A program made the translations under genes and the position numbers. From an uncultured Alphaproteobacteria bacterium (lineage in GTDB: Bacteria > Pseudomonadota > Alphaproteobacteria > RF32 > CAG-239), in NCBI GenBank assembly GCA_944391475.1, contig CALXTR010000009.1, positions 1-62,904 on the forward strand: 62,904 bases of DNA, in the 5' to 3' direction. The first letter of the stretch is position 1; every line of letters begins with the position of its first letter. The notes under the pieces are model-generated. The model was not told the origin of the DNA. It did no database searches and worked only from the letters and a program-made list of their open reading frames with translations. This document shows, piece after piece, positions 55,603-62,904 of this stretch.

Positions 55603-55935
55603 ATGGAAATGCAATATCTAACTCAAGAAAATGCCGACAATTTGGATTTTATTAAGCATATTTCATTACAAAACGGTTTTTCCGAGATTAAAAATATTAT
55701 CCGACTAAAAAGCGGTTCTCGGTCATTATCTTATTATGCCGATGATTATATTGTGCGATTTCCAAAAGTTGAAATTATTTGGCAGACAATGAAGCGGGAA
55801 AAGAATATTATTGATATGGTTTATCCGCATTTAGTGTCGGCTTTTGCAAATAAAATTCACAAAATAGATTTAATCGAAAGTGAATATCCATTTTCCATAT
55901 CCAAACGTTTCTCAGGCAAAATCTGCGATGGACAG
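55603..55935 (+). pseudogene. N-terminal fragment of a phosphotransferase-like gene
   Basis: About 110 residues resembling the first lobe of an aminoglycoside phosphotransferase/kinase-like fold: IIRLKSGSRSLSYYADDYIV, RFPK, then REKNIIDMV. The catalytic HGD and DFE motifs are missing because the sequence breaks near 55930, where a minus-strand fragment begins. The formal stop at 55959 is in foreign sequence. Confidence 0.55.
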
Positions 55936-56098
55936 ACCCATAACTTTCCATATATTTAGAAACTGTTTCTTCAACATACTTTAAGGGTGGCGTGGTTGCT
56001 GCATTGTCAAGATTAATATATCTTACAGCACCTTTTGTCGTTTTTATCTTAAACTCTGTAATTTCAGAACGAAATAAACTTCTAGGATTTATAGTCAT
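55930..56098 (-). pseudogene. N-terminal fragment of a class V aminotransferase (cysteine desulfurase-like)
   Basis: From the ATG at 56098 the frame reads VRYINLDNAATTPPLKYVEE, then MESYGSVHR, the standard start of class V aminotransferases. It ends at the junction with the phosphotransferase fragment; the PLP lysine region is missing. Two genes were cut and joined 3' to 3'. Confidence 0.6.
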
Positions 56099-56167
56099 TT
56101 AATTTTGCCATCTCTATGTCATATTTATTATTGGGAGCTGATTAAATCAGCTCCCAATAATTTTGAA

Positions 56168-57172
56168 TTACTCTCCCATACCTTTTCCGCTATTAGCATT
56201 AGCTCCACGAGAAGTAACTTGAGTTTTGTATTCTGGTGTTAAGTTGGCATATACAAGTTTCTTAATATCAGATAACTCTGTTGTACAATCTTGACCTTGC
56301 GGAGATCCTATAAATGTAGGAGATCCACCCCAACCAGTTTCTTTTGTCGCTAATTCATTCTTAACTGTTCCTAAATCTGCGTATCCTGCTTCATGTTGGC
56401 AAATGCTGACTTTACGATAAGTTGTTCCATCTGGATTACGCATTGCAGGATTTGTAGCTACAACTACAGGAGCAAAAGAATATCCTACATTAGTTGCACA
56501 AGGTAATGTTGTTTCCACATAAGCTATACCGCCAACGACTTCAGTCTTAATATCACCAGATTTAACTTTATCAATGATACCTTGTTGAGATTTTCTATAT
56601 CCATCCATTATTGTCTCATCAACGTTTCCTGTATCAATAAAAGTTTTTACATCTTCAATATTCTTCGGTGTTACCATGAATACTTTAATAGATGCAGCTA
56701 ATGCTCCTGTTTTACTTTCTGGATCAAAAGCTTGTTCAATAGGTTTCGGTCCTTCCCATTTAGATTCTAAATGTGTGTCGTGAGCATCTATTGCAGCAAC
56801 ATTTTCATTGAAAGAAACCTTTTCACCTTTTAGGTATTTGTCAGCTAACACATATGCTCCAATTGCATCAACATCTATACGATTGGTAGCAAAAACAACC
56901 TTATCCAAATCATGTCCTTTAAACCATCCTAAAAGTTCAGGAGCTTTTTCAGCAACTTCTTTAGCACAAGATTGATCAGCCTTACCTTCGGTATGTTGAG
57001 GATCAATATTTCTGTCACAAAGCTCTGCCAATGGCGGAACTGTCATTTCCAATCCAATAATTGTAAAACCTTGTTCTTTCAGTTCTTTTAACTTTGCCAT
57101 TTCAGTTTCACGAACATTTTCTTTGGTTTTAGGATTAATCATTGCTGGGTTAATATACATTAATTGTGTCAT
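56168..57172 (-). CDS. DHH-like phosphoesterase-related protein (tentative)
   Basis: 334 aa. VVFATNRIDVDAIGAYVLADK (about residues 92-112) with AAIDAHDTH shortly after recalls the metal-binding blocks of DHH phosphoesterases, and GWGGSPTFIGSPQG near residue 285 recalls the GG(H/S) motif of DHHA1. The first Asp pair is not canonical, so activity is uncertain. AAAGGATG precedes the start. No signal peptide. It may be an acquired nucleotide- or oligonucleotide-processing enzyme. Confidence 0.5.
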   Translation of the reverse strand: MTQLMYINPAMINPKTKENVRETEMAKLKELKEQGFTIIGLEMTVPPLAELCDRNIDPQHTEGKADQSCAKEVAEKAPELLGWFKGHDLDKVVFATNRIDVDAIGAYVLADKYLKGEKVSFNENVAAIDAHDTHLESKWEGPKPIEQAFDPESKTGALAASIKVFMVTPKNIEDVKTFIDTGNVDETIMDGYRKSQQGIIDKVKSGDIKTEVVGGIAYVETTLPCATNVGYSFAPVVVATNPAMRNPDGTTYRKVSICQHEAGYADLGTVKNELATKETGWGGSPTFIGSPQGQDCTTELSDIKKLVYANLTPEYKTQVTSRGANANSGKGMGE

Positions 57173-57340
57173 TTTTACATCCTTTCAATAAAGTTATGTT
57201 GATATCATACAAAGAAATAGTTAAAAACAATATAACTAAATATTAGCATATTTTATTTTTTTGTCCATAATTTTCGCTAATGCTTTCAAATATAAAAAAC
57301 GCCATATTGATATGACTGCTTGGTAGAACAAGAGCATTAA

Positions 57341-57998
57341 CTCATTTCAGAACGCACGAAAAATTCGCTTCAAAGGCTTAAAGATGAAGAAAAGCATCTT
57401 GGACGACCTTATGGTTTTAGCTACAAAAAGTTACAAAAGAAGCATAATAAGATAAATGACTCTGAAGAACTCGACGAAGCAATGATTAAATATTTTGAAG
57501 ACCATCAAGTTGAGATCCTTGAAAAGACACGCGAAACCAATTTAAAGAAAAGCAAATCTAAAGAAGGCAAGCAAAACGCTAAAAAAGATGAAATTCCGAA
57601 GACTACAACAAAATCTAATGAAGAAATTTTACAAGAATATCCGGCTGATTATTATAATTATGCTGATAAGTTTTACGGCGTTCTTGAACGAAATTCTGAC
57701 GAATTTTGTAATCTTGACGAATATATTAACAGATATGATAAATCACCGGGAGAATATTTCTATTGGATTGTCAGGCGTGGTTGGATTTTCAGAATATCAA
57801 TAGAAACTAAAAGAACACTTGAATAAATAGGATAAACGTAAAATTATTGACGCTATAATAAAAGAAGGTTTATTACGCAATGGGAAAAAATATACTGAGA
57901 GCTCTGTAAAGACAAAAGTTAGCACTGGATGTGCGATTTTCTTACAAGGAATGCAAAAAGAAGTTCTGGAACTATGCAACTCTAGTAGATGTAAATAG
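57341..57998 (+). pseudogene. Serine-recombinase-derived remnant, frame-disrupted
   Basis: A 5'-truncated frame opens with LISERTKNSLQRLKD and LGRPYGF, the end of a resolvase catalytic domain in which ISERT..GL...G..LGRP is conserved. It then runs Lys-rich to a stop at 57826 (the last 114 codons from the ATG at 57482 form an open frame). Beyond it, in another frame interrupted by TAG, coding-like sequence (RKIIDAIIKEGLLRNGKKYT) reaches 57998. So this looks like a decayed recombinase with one or more shifts. No intact catalytic Ser is present in the window. Confidence 0.5.
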
Positions 57999-58217
57999 CA
58001 AAATTTAGCCTGGTTTGATTGATTTCAGGTCGGACTTATGTTTTACTTCTTTTATCTAATTCGCTTGTGTCTGGGCTGTTTATGGAGCAATGGGATATGT
58101 TTTAACAAGATATTTATGTAAATTCAAAAGATTAACCTAATTAAAATTGTAAATGAGGTTGATTGAATGAACTTCTGCTAAATTTTGCAAAGGTTATATC
58201 TCATTACTCTATAAACA
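57999..58217. other. Non-coding stretch
   Basis: I see no gene or clear structure here, only AT-rich sequence between the recombinase remnant and the second hairpin element. Confidence 0.4.
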
Positions 58218-58288
58218 ACCCATGGATAACCGGATTTGATAAAAGTAATAAAACCTATACAAAATAAAACGGTTGTATCCACGGATTA
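58218..58288 (-). other. Conserved hairpin element, copy 2 (inverted)
   Basis: On the minus strand CCGTGGATA and TATCCATGG pair around a loop with TATAGGTTTTATTA. Sequence of the arms differs from copy 1 (55426) but the pairing is kept with a G:T exchange. Confidence 0.5.
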
Positions 58289-58349
58289 AAAAATGAGATG
58301 TTTAAAATAATTTGTTGTCATTGATGTTAAGAGGTTAAAATATCAATAA

Positions 58350-58383
58350 TAAAAAATCCGACTTGATATTACTCAAATCGGAC
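58350..58383 (-). terminator. Terminator downstream of the DUF3768 remnant
   Basis: TCCGATTTGA and TCAAGTCGGA form the stem with one mismatch, then a T-run on the minus strand. Confidence 0.75.
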
Positions 58384-58392
58384 TAAATTATT

Positions 58393-58798
58393 TTAATATT
58401 CATGAGATAGCATAACCGTCATAACTCGGTTTGTTATATTTGGATTACATGGATTTTCTGAATAAAATCGATAATTTTTATCATAATAATCAATTTTCCA
58501 ATAAATTTGCTCTCCTTTATAGTAAAAACTTCCAAATTGCGCCGCTACGAAAGCTGTCGCTTTCTACTTGCGCGAACAACTAACCTTTGCTGCGGTCGTT
58601 CCTCCCTAGCAAAGCTAAGAGAAGTTTCATGTTCATTATACGGATCGGTAGCTTTGGTAAAGTTATTAAAACATCTAACTTGATTTAAATTTCTGTTAAT
58701 TCATTTTGACTTTTAGCAGATATTCCACAAGATAAGGTAACTCTTCCACCGCTAAAATTTTTTCTAAAGTGGTCATTTAATGTTTTGATATCAGTCAT
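58393..58798 (-). pseudogene. DUF3768 gene, frameshifted and interrupted by an insertion
   Basis: The ATG at 58798 overlaps the stop of the upstream small gene (TAATG). LNDHFRKNFSGGRVTLSCGI matches the DUF3768 start. A stop at 58685 and a shift follow, but FNNFTKATDPYNEHE continues the family in another frame. After an 89-bp insert (58537-58625) the family resumes with FGSFYYKGEQIYWKIDYYD and ends RVMTVMLSHEY. Restored, it would be an ordinary DUF3768 protein of about 105 residues. Function of the family unknown. Confidence 0.7.
58537..58625. mobile_element. 89-bp palindromic insertion inside DUF3768
   Basis: Foreign, GC-richer segment that separates EHE from FGSF of the DUF3768 frame. It folds into two hairpins: CTTTGCT/AGCAAAG and GAAAGC/GCTTTC. 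Resembles the multi-hairpin inserts at 50691 and 6337 in character. Confidence 0.6.
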
Positions 58799-58960
58799 TA
58801 TTTTACACTTTCAATTAATTTATTTGATATCAAAAACATTTTAAAACGTCTTAAGGCTTGTCTAACTGAAGTATGGCTTCTTTTACCATAACTTGATTTT
58901 TTACCGTTGATTTCATATTCAGGCAAAATTAAAGATATATTTGCAACTAAATGAGACAGA
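58798..58960 (-). pseudogene. 5'-truncated second copy of the 85-residue family
   Basis: YTLSHLVANISLILPEYEIN and the following KKSSYGKRSHTSVRQALRRF match the gene at 55155. The N-terminal 35 residues are lost at a junction near 58960, where the recombinase C-terminus begins on the other strand. Confidence 0.65.
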
Positions 58961-59213
58961 GTATATCGCTGAAGTGGCTGCAAACGTAGGAAAATTCTTA
59001 AAAAGTCCGATTATTTCGCAAAAAAGAGATATTTTAAATTTAATATTATCGGACTGCAAAACTGATGGAAAAAATCTTTGTTTTTCAATAACTAAACCAT
59101 TCGACAAACTGCTAAAAACGCCAGAAATTGACAAATGGTGCGAGATACTATGCAATTATCGGACTGAAAACTATGAGGATTTTAAAGAATTGGGAAGAAA
59201 AATCGAGCTTTAA
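58955..59213 (+). pseudogene. C-terminal fragment of a recombinase-like gene
   Basis: About 85 codons (VAANVGKFLKSPIISQKRDI, then SDCKTDGKNLCFSITKPFDK) resemble the C-terminal end of serine recombinases from integrative elements, ending KELGRKIEL. The 5' part is missing. Its last 80 bases recur at 50868 and 60561. Family call is from memory of similar tails, moderately sure. Confidence 0.5.
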
Positions 59214-59306
59214 ATTTTTTGAGAAGACTCAGTATTTTTTACTTTAAAGACTCCCTATTTATCTATTAGATTGAATAATGTTATTAGTCAAACGAGAGGA
59301 AATACG

Positions 59307-59498
59307 ATGCATAAAATAAAATGTAAAAATTGTGGTGTTGAATATACGTATGAAGAAGAAAAACTCATCTTTAGAGATGACGATTCTTATGAATGTTTAT
59401 GTTGTGGAAATACACTAATATCATGGAACGGAAGTGTTATTCCGACTAAATTCAAACTTTTAAAAAAGCCTATTGCTGATGAAAATATAGATAAATAA
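59307..59498 (+). CDS. Small zinc-ribbon protein
   Basis: 63 aa from the ATG at 59307 with GAGAGGAA upstream. CKNCGVEY and CLCCGN give two CxxC knuckles, so one zinc is likely bound. Possibly a nucleic-acid or protein-binding adaptor. Confidence 0.6.
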   Translation: MHKIKCKNCGVEYTYEEEKLIFRDDDSYECLCCGNTLISWNGSVIPTKFKLLKKPIADENIDK

Positions 59499-59647
59499 TA
59501 AATATAAAATTATTATTTCTATAATTTTTTTGGGAAACTTAATAAACACAATATTTGTATCAACAAAGAGATAATAATTATTTATTGCTTTTTTCTAAAG
59601 ATATACTTATGATTTTTTCTAACATAAAAAGATTAAGAGAGGTCGAT

Positions 59648-60361
59648 GTGAAGAAAATTATAAATATGATAGGCTTATTCATTATAACAGCCTGTTCCAT
59701 GTCACATTATGAGGTAAAGGTAAATTCTATAGCTCTCTCAGATGAGGAATTAACTAATTATAATAGTTGCATTCTTATGCCACTTTCAGATAAAGATGAG
59801 AAAACGATAATTCATAAACGATATGTTTTGTCTTTAATTGACCTTTTGGAAAATAATAATATTAAAATTGTAGACAAATATAATAAAGCAAATTGCGTAA
59901 TCTTTTTTGATTATGGAATATCCGAGCCTCAAGCTGTAAACCAAACTTCTATCATTCCCAATTATGGTGTTACAGGTGTATCATCGTCAACAACATCTGG
60001 AAGTGTTTATATGCAGAAAACGGGATATGGTAATTATACAGGAAATGTTTCTACCCATACTCAATACACACCTCAATATGGAATCACTGGATATACTCCG
60101 GTTAATCAAACGGTGTTTTTGTATATAAGATATCTGTATATGGAGGCAAGAGAAATTATAAAAGATAAAAAAGAAGCTGGAGATCAGCTATGGAGTACTA
60201 TGATTACAAGTGTGGGTAATTCAGGAGAACTTAACAAAATAATGCCTTATATGTTATATGTCCTTGCTGAGAATATTAAAACGAATACTCAGGGAGTTCA
60301 GCAAATCAACTTTTATGAAGATGATGAAAATATTAAATACTACCAACAATTATTGAATTAA
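59648..60361 (+). CDS. Lipoprotein, unknown function (DUF4136-like pattern)
   Basis: 237 aa from a GTG with AGAGAGG upstream. Lipoprotein signal ending ITACSM. A Gly/Ser/Thr/Tyr-rich middle (NYGVTGVSSSTTSGSVYMQK) is flanked by alternating strands. It recalls DUF4136-type periplasmic lipoproteins. Function unknown. Confidence 0.6.
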   Translation: MKKIINMIGLFIITACSMSHYEVKVNSIALSDEELTNYNSCILMPLSDKDEKTIIHKRYVLSLIDLLENNNIKIVDKYNKANCVIFFDYGISEPQAVNQTSIIPNYGVTGVSSSTTSGSVYMQKTGYGNYTGNVSTHTQYTPQYGITGYTPVNQTVFLYIRYLYMEAREIIKDKKEAGDQLWSTMITSVGNSGELNKIMPYMLYVLAENIKTNTQGVQQINFYEDDENIKYYQQLLN

Positions 60362-60489
60362 TATTTATTGTCTTATGATTAGTAAATATAATATATCAGA
60401 CTGGGATTTTATTTAACAAAAAGCTTGATTTTATTGGCTTTTGCTTAAAAAGTCCGATAGTTTATGAAAAATTGCTATTTTCAAAACGG

Positions 60490-60640
60490 TCAAAATCGGA
60501 CTGGCTGAAAGCCTTGGTTTTCATAATAAAAAAGCACCTCGAAAGGTGCATTTTAACAAATGGTGCGAGATACTATGCAATTATCGGACTAATTTCTATG
60601 ATGATTTTAAGCTTTTGAGTAGGAAAATTGGTGTATTTAA
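60490..60640 (+). repeat. Recombinase 3'-end repeat, copy 3
   Basis: ATCGGACT, then hairpin GCACCT/AGGTGC (60538-60551), then AACAAATGGTGCGAGATACT and the shared tail to about 60640. No intact gene. Compare 50605 and 59136. Confidence 0.65.
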
Positions 60641-60770
60641 ATAAAATTTCTAAAATGATAACTAATTATAGTATGTATTTGTATCAGTATTTCATAAAAA
60701 AATAGTGACAAATTTGATTTTATATATATTATATTCGCAAATAAGCATATTGACGTTTGGGAGGTATAAT

Positions 60771-61094
60771 ATGACAGATAATGAAATTACATTCGGTATG
60801 GAGATATCTCGATTACGGAAAAAATTAAATATGAGCCAAAAAGAACTTGCTAGTCTTGTGCTTAAAGATGATCAAACGCCTATTACCCCTCAATATCTTA
60901 ATGACATTGAACATGATAGAAGAAATCCCTCTTCAGATGATTTAATAAAAGCTTTTTCAAGAGCTTTGCAGTTATCATCTGATGAAGAAGATTATCTATT
61001 TTATATCGCAGGTAAAATGCCTAAAGATGTAAGAGCAAAAAGCAGAGATGAATTCTATAGTGCTATTGCAGCTTTTAGAAAAAGTAACACATAA
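60771..61094 (+). CDS. XRE-family helix-turn-helix regulator
   Basis: 107 aa from the ATG at 60771, with GGGAGG upstream. MEISRLRKKLNMSQKELASL, and ITPQYLNDIEHDRRNPSSDD form a Cro/CI-type HTH. It is the first gene of an HTH-ImmA pair; the protease gene starts ten bases later. It probably represses its own promoter and is cut or inactivated by the partner on induction, as in ImmR/ImmA systems. Confidence 0.88.
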   Translation: MTDNEITFGMEISRLRKKLNMSQKELASLVLKDDQTPITPQYLNDIEHDRRNPSSDDLIKAFSRALQLSSDEEDYLFYIAGKMPKDVRAKSRDEFYSAIAAFRKSNT

Positions 61095-61104
61095 GGAAAA
61101 TCAG

Positions 61105-61848
61105 TTGAAATACCATCATGATGAAACAGGAAGATTTCCAGAAAAGCCTTATTATGAACAAAAGGAACTAGATATATTAGCGCAAAAAATTACATCTGAT
61201 GCAGCTGATATTCTTGGAAATAAAATTTTATATCCTATCTCTACTGATAAATTAACAGTTATCATTGAAAAATATGTTGATGATTTAGATTTATATGCCA
61301 ATTTGCAAGAAGAATATGGTGATAAAAATATTGAAGGAGTAACAATATTTATTCCTTTCAAAAAGCCTATTATTAAAATTTCAGAAAACTTACAAAATAT
61401 ACAATATAAGGAAAATCGTTTAAGAACGACTTTACTTCATGAGTTGGGACATGTTGTCATTCACGACCCTTTGTGGCAAAGAGAGTTCAGAAAGCTACAA
61501 TTACCACTTGATACTACTGAGCAACGAATCCAAATATGTAAAAGGAAAACATTGTTTTCTAAAAATGAGCCTAATTATGAAAATTATGATTGGATGGAAT
61601 GGCAAGCTAATTATTTTGCTAGTGCATTTTTAATGCCAAGAACAGAAATCTATAAAATTTATAAAGAATTTACAAACAATAAAACATCACTTGTTTACAT
61701 TGTTGATGGTAGTGAAGAAGCAACAATGCTAATAGATTTTATATCACAAAAATTTCAAGTATCAAAGGAAGCCGCTCTGATACGATTAAAAATTATGAAA
61801 ATTTTAATTAACCAACAAGATCTTGCTACTCAACCTTTTCTCATTTAA
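61105..61848 (+). CDS. ImmA/IrrE family metallopeptidase
   Basis: 247 aa from a TTG that has AAGGA seven bases upstream; an ATG at 61048 inside the regulator gene is an alternative. TTLLHELGHVVIHDP has the HExxH zinc site (residues 112-116), and WMEWQANYFASAFLMPR supplies the third ligand (Glu of EWQAN). Such proteases cleave an XRE repressor, here likely the product of 60771. Confidence 0.88.
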   Translation: MKYHHDETGRFPEKPYYEQKELDILAQKITSDAADILGNKILYPISTDKLTVIIEKYVDDLDLYANLQEEYGDKNIEGVTIFIPFKKPIIKISENLQNIQYKENRLRTTLLHELGHVVIHDPLWQREFRKLQLPLDTTEQRIQICKRKTLFSKNEPNYENYDWMEWQANYFASAFLMPRTEIYKIYKEFTNNKTSLVYIVDGSEEATMLIDFISQKFQVSKEAALIRLKIMKILINQQDLATQPFLI

Positions 61849-61861
61849 AGTTATCCACAGC

Positions 61862-61886
61862 AATACGCAAAAAAGCGTATTTTCGC
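61862..61886 (+). terminator. Probable terminator of the XRE-ImmA operon
   Basis: AATACGC and GCGTATT form the stem, followed by TTTCG. The T-run is short, so it is a weak terminator. Confidence 0.5.
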
Positions 61887-61976
61887 TATTGACTCTTATT
61901 TTTAAATTAATATGCTTATATGCAGATAAGCTAAAATGCGTATCAATGTATTAATTTTCAAAACAAGGAAGAGAAT

Positions 61977-62243
61977 ATGACTAATATCGTTTCAAAAGTA
62001 TGGAATAAAGCCGCGACCATCAGAGGCCGAGATCCTTCTTTATATCGTAAGGATCCATACAATAACATAATGTATAAATATAGTTACGGAAAAACCTCTA
62101 ATATGGGATGGGAGATTGATCACATTAGGCCTGTATCAAAAGGAGGCAGTAATTCAATCAATAATTTACAAGCACTAAATACTAGTGTTAACCGCTCTAA
62201 GGGGGCTTCATTAATCAAAAGAAACAGACATAATCAATATTAG
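61977..62243 (+). CDS. Small HNH endonuclease
   Basis: 88 aa with AAGGAAG upstream. WEIDHIRPVSKGGSNSINNL and QALNTSVNRSKG are the HNH motif of small nucleases. There is no target-recognition domain, so it may be a nicking or defence nuclease, or a toxin. Next gene is 19 bases downstream. Confidence 0.88.
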   Translation: MTNIVSKVWNKAATIRGRDPSLYRKDPYNNIMYKYSYGKTSNMGWEIDHIRPVSKGGSNSINNLQALNTSVNRSKGASLIKRNRHNQY

Positions 62244-62262
62244 AAAAAGGAAAGGTAAACAA

Positions 62263-62523
62263 ATGGAAAGACGCATATATTCTAAAAAATCAGATAAAGA
62301 TGGAGATATTTTATATATTTATGGAAATTATTGGGGACCAGTATCAGTTCAGGAGGCTGTATACCAAATTGAAAATAACCTATATCAATATTATGTGGAT
62401 GAAGCAGGCTATCGTAGTGAGGTATATGTTGATCAAACCCCATGGGGACGTAAATTTATAAAAACCTTTGCTGATAAAACAAGTAAAAATAACTTAGATA
62501 ATTTGCCAGAACATAGATGGTAG
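62263..62523 (+). CDS. DUF3892 family protein
   Basis: 86 aa. VSVQEAVYQIENNLYQYYVD and KFIKTFADKT followed by NNLDNLP are the DUF3892 signature. Function unknown. AAAGG precedes the ATG. It forms a two-gene unit with the HNH gene and could be its antidote or partner. Confidence 0.75.
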   Translation: MERRIYSKKSDKDGDILYIYGNYWGPVSVQEAVYQIENNLYQYYVDEAGYRSEVYVDQTPWGRKFIKTFADKTSKNNLDNLPEHRW

Positions 62524-62904
62524 TTTTTATTATATAAGTTTTTGTTACGCACAGGTTAAGTTTTTACCGCTCCGATTTGATGAATAACACGACAATATAA
62601 CTTCGGAGTTCAAAAACTGCATAGACAGACACGTAGAGAGGCAAGGATTTAACCGTCTTTGTCTCTTTATTTAATATCGGACTGGCATAAGCATAACGGG
62701 ATAGCTCCATCGCCATAAAGGGTGCCCGACATCTTCACCCTCCATGGATACCATACTGTCACACTATGCCGTACCATACAGGATAAGATTAGTTTTTTTG
62801 TTAAGCGAATTTTAGTCAAGGCCTTTACGTGCGAGAGAGCTTCTTTGATTTTTATTTTTCAAATAGACTTCTGCAAATTTTTACAAAAGTTGATTAACCG
62901 ACAT
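62524..62904. other. Non-coding end of the window
   Basis: No convincing gene. It contains one more ATCGGACTGGC block (62682-62692) like those in the recombinase repeats. On the minus strand a short frame reads MSGTLYGDGAIPLC and stops, probably by chance or as a repeat remnant. Confidence 0.4.

Noticed and set aside
57588..57803. Overlapping 71-codon frame in the recombinase remnant
   Set aside because: It has no ribosome binding site and lies within a larger frame that carries the recognisable motifs.
62695..62830. Possible structured RNA near the window end
   Set aside because: Only weak, irregular hairpins are visible and I cannot match them to any RNA family.

Overview
The window looks like a chromosomal segment of an AT-rich, host-associated alphaproteobacterium. 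The evidence is the 5S rRNA 3' end, the initiator tRNA, an alphaproteobacterial-type porin, yajC-secDF, a SUF iron-sulfur set with sufE and sufT, N-formylglutamate amidohydrolase, SlyX and the DUF3768/DUF3892 families. Many genes carry frameshifts, in-frame stops or truncations, so the accessory part of the genome appears to be decaying. No species is named; a gut-type uncultured lineage is an inference only.

Layout. (1) 1-6650: tail of an rRNA operon, a hypothetical gene, two minus-strand pseudogenes, then a compact minus-strand cassette of a SNF2-like helicase, an IbrA-like PAPS-reductase-family protein and an IbrB-like ParB-domain protein. The cassette is headed by a palindrome that covers its ribosome binding site. 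A tRNA-Pro with a duplicated 3' end and a palindromic insert follows. (2) 6.9-16.3 kb: envelope genes (lipoprotein, membrane protein, porin), an acyltransferase, a methyltransferase, a DnaJ-domain gene at a rearrangement junction, a GH108 lysozyme split by a stop codon, a P-loop kinase-ASCH fusion, tRNA-fMet, two 26-residue membrane microproteins and slyX. (3) 16.3-44 kb: conserved core. This holds a flavin reductase-rubredoxin fusion, sufB, a LysM/M23 lipoprotein, yajC-secD-secF, gpsA, murI, tRNA-Val, N-formylglutamate amidohydrolase and a long plus-strand run: SLT transglycosylase, metallo-beta-lactamase, acyl-ACP thioesterase, sufC, sufD, sufS, sufT, a C26 amidotransferase, sufE, a divergent sucC/sucD-like pair and comF. 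A secreted BioG-like hydrolase, trpS and a hexose-6-phosphate mutarotase follow. (4) 43.9-48.8 kb: a frameshifted zincin gene, then a minus-strand envelope-lipoprotein cluster (CsgG-like, LpoB, YcfL, COG3014) between two identical 45-bp terminator repeats. (5) 49.4-62.9 kb: a low-GC island. It holds a single-polypeptide restriction-modification-specificity enzyme, repeated 3' ends of a recombinase-like gene, broken gene pieces meeting head to head, a duplicated small-gene cassette with a conserved hairpin, and an XRE/ImmA/HNH/DUF3892 module.

How the genes work together: SufBCDS, SufE and SufT form an iron-sulfur assembly line, with sufB about 13 kb from the rest. YajC-SecDF supports Sec export of the many signal-peptide proteins. 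MurI, LpoB, the SLT transglycosylase and the M23-like lipoprotein point to peptidoglycan metabolism. The helicase-IbrA-IbrB cassette, the RMS enzyme and the XRE/ImmA/HNH module are the mobile or defence-like parts.

The best candidates for something undescribed are the helicase-IbrA-IbrB cassette with its SD-covering palindrome, the sucC/sucD-like pair that has lost its catalytic histidine inside a SUF operon, the His/Cys-rich insert in SufD, and a family of short multi-hairpin insertions seen three times.
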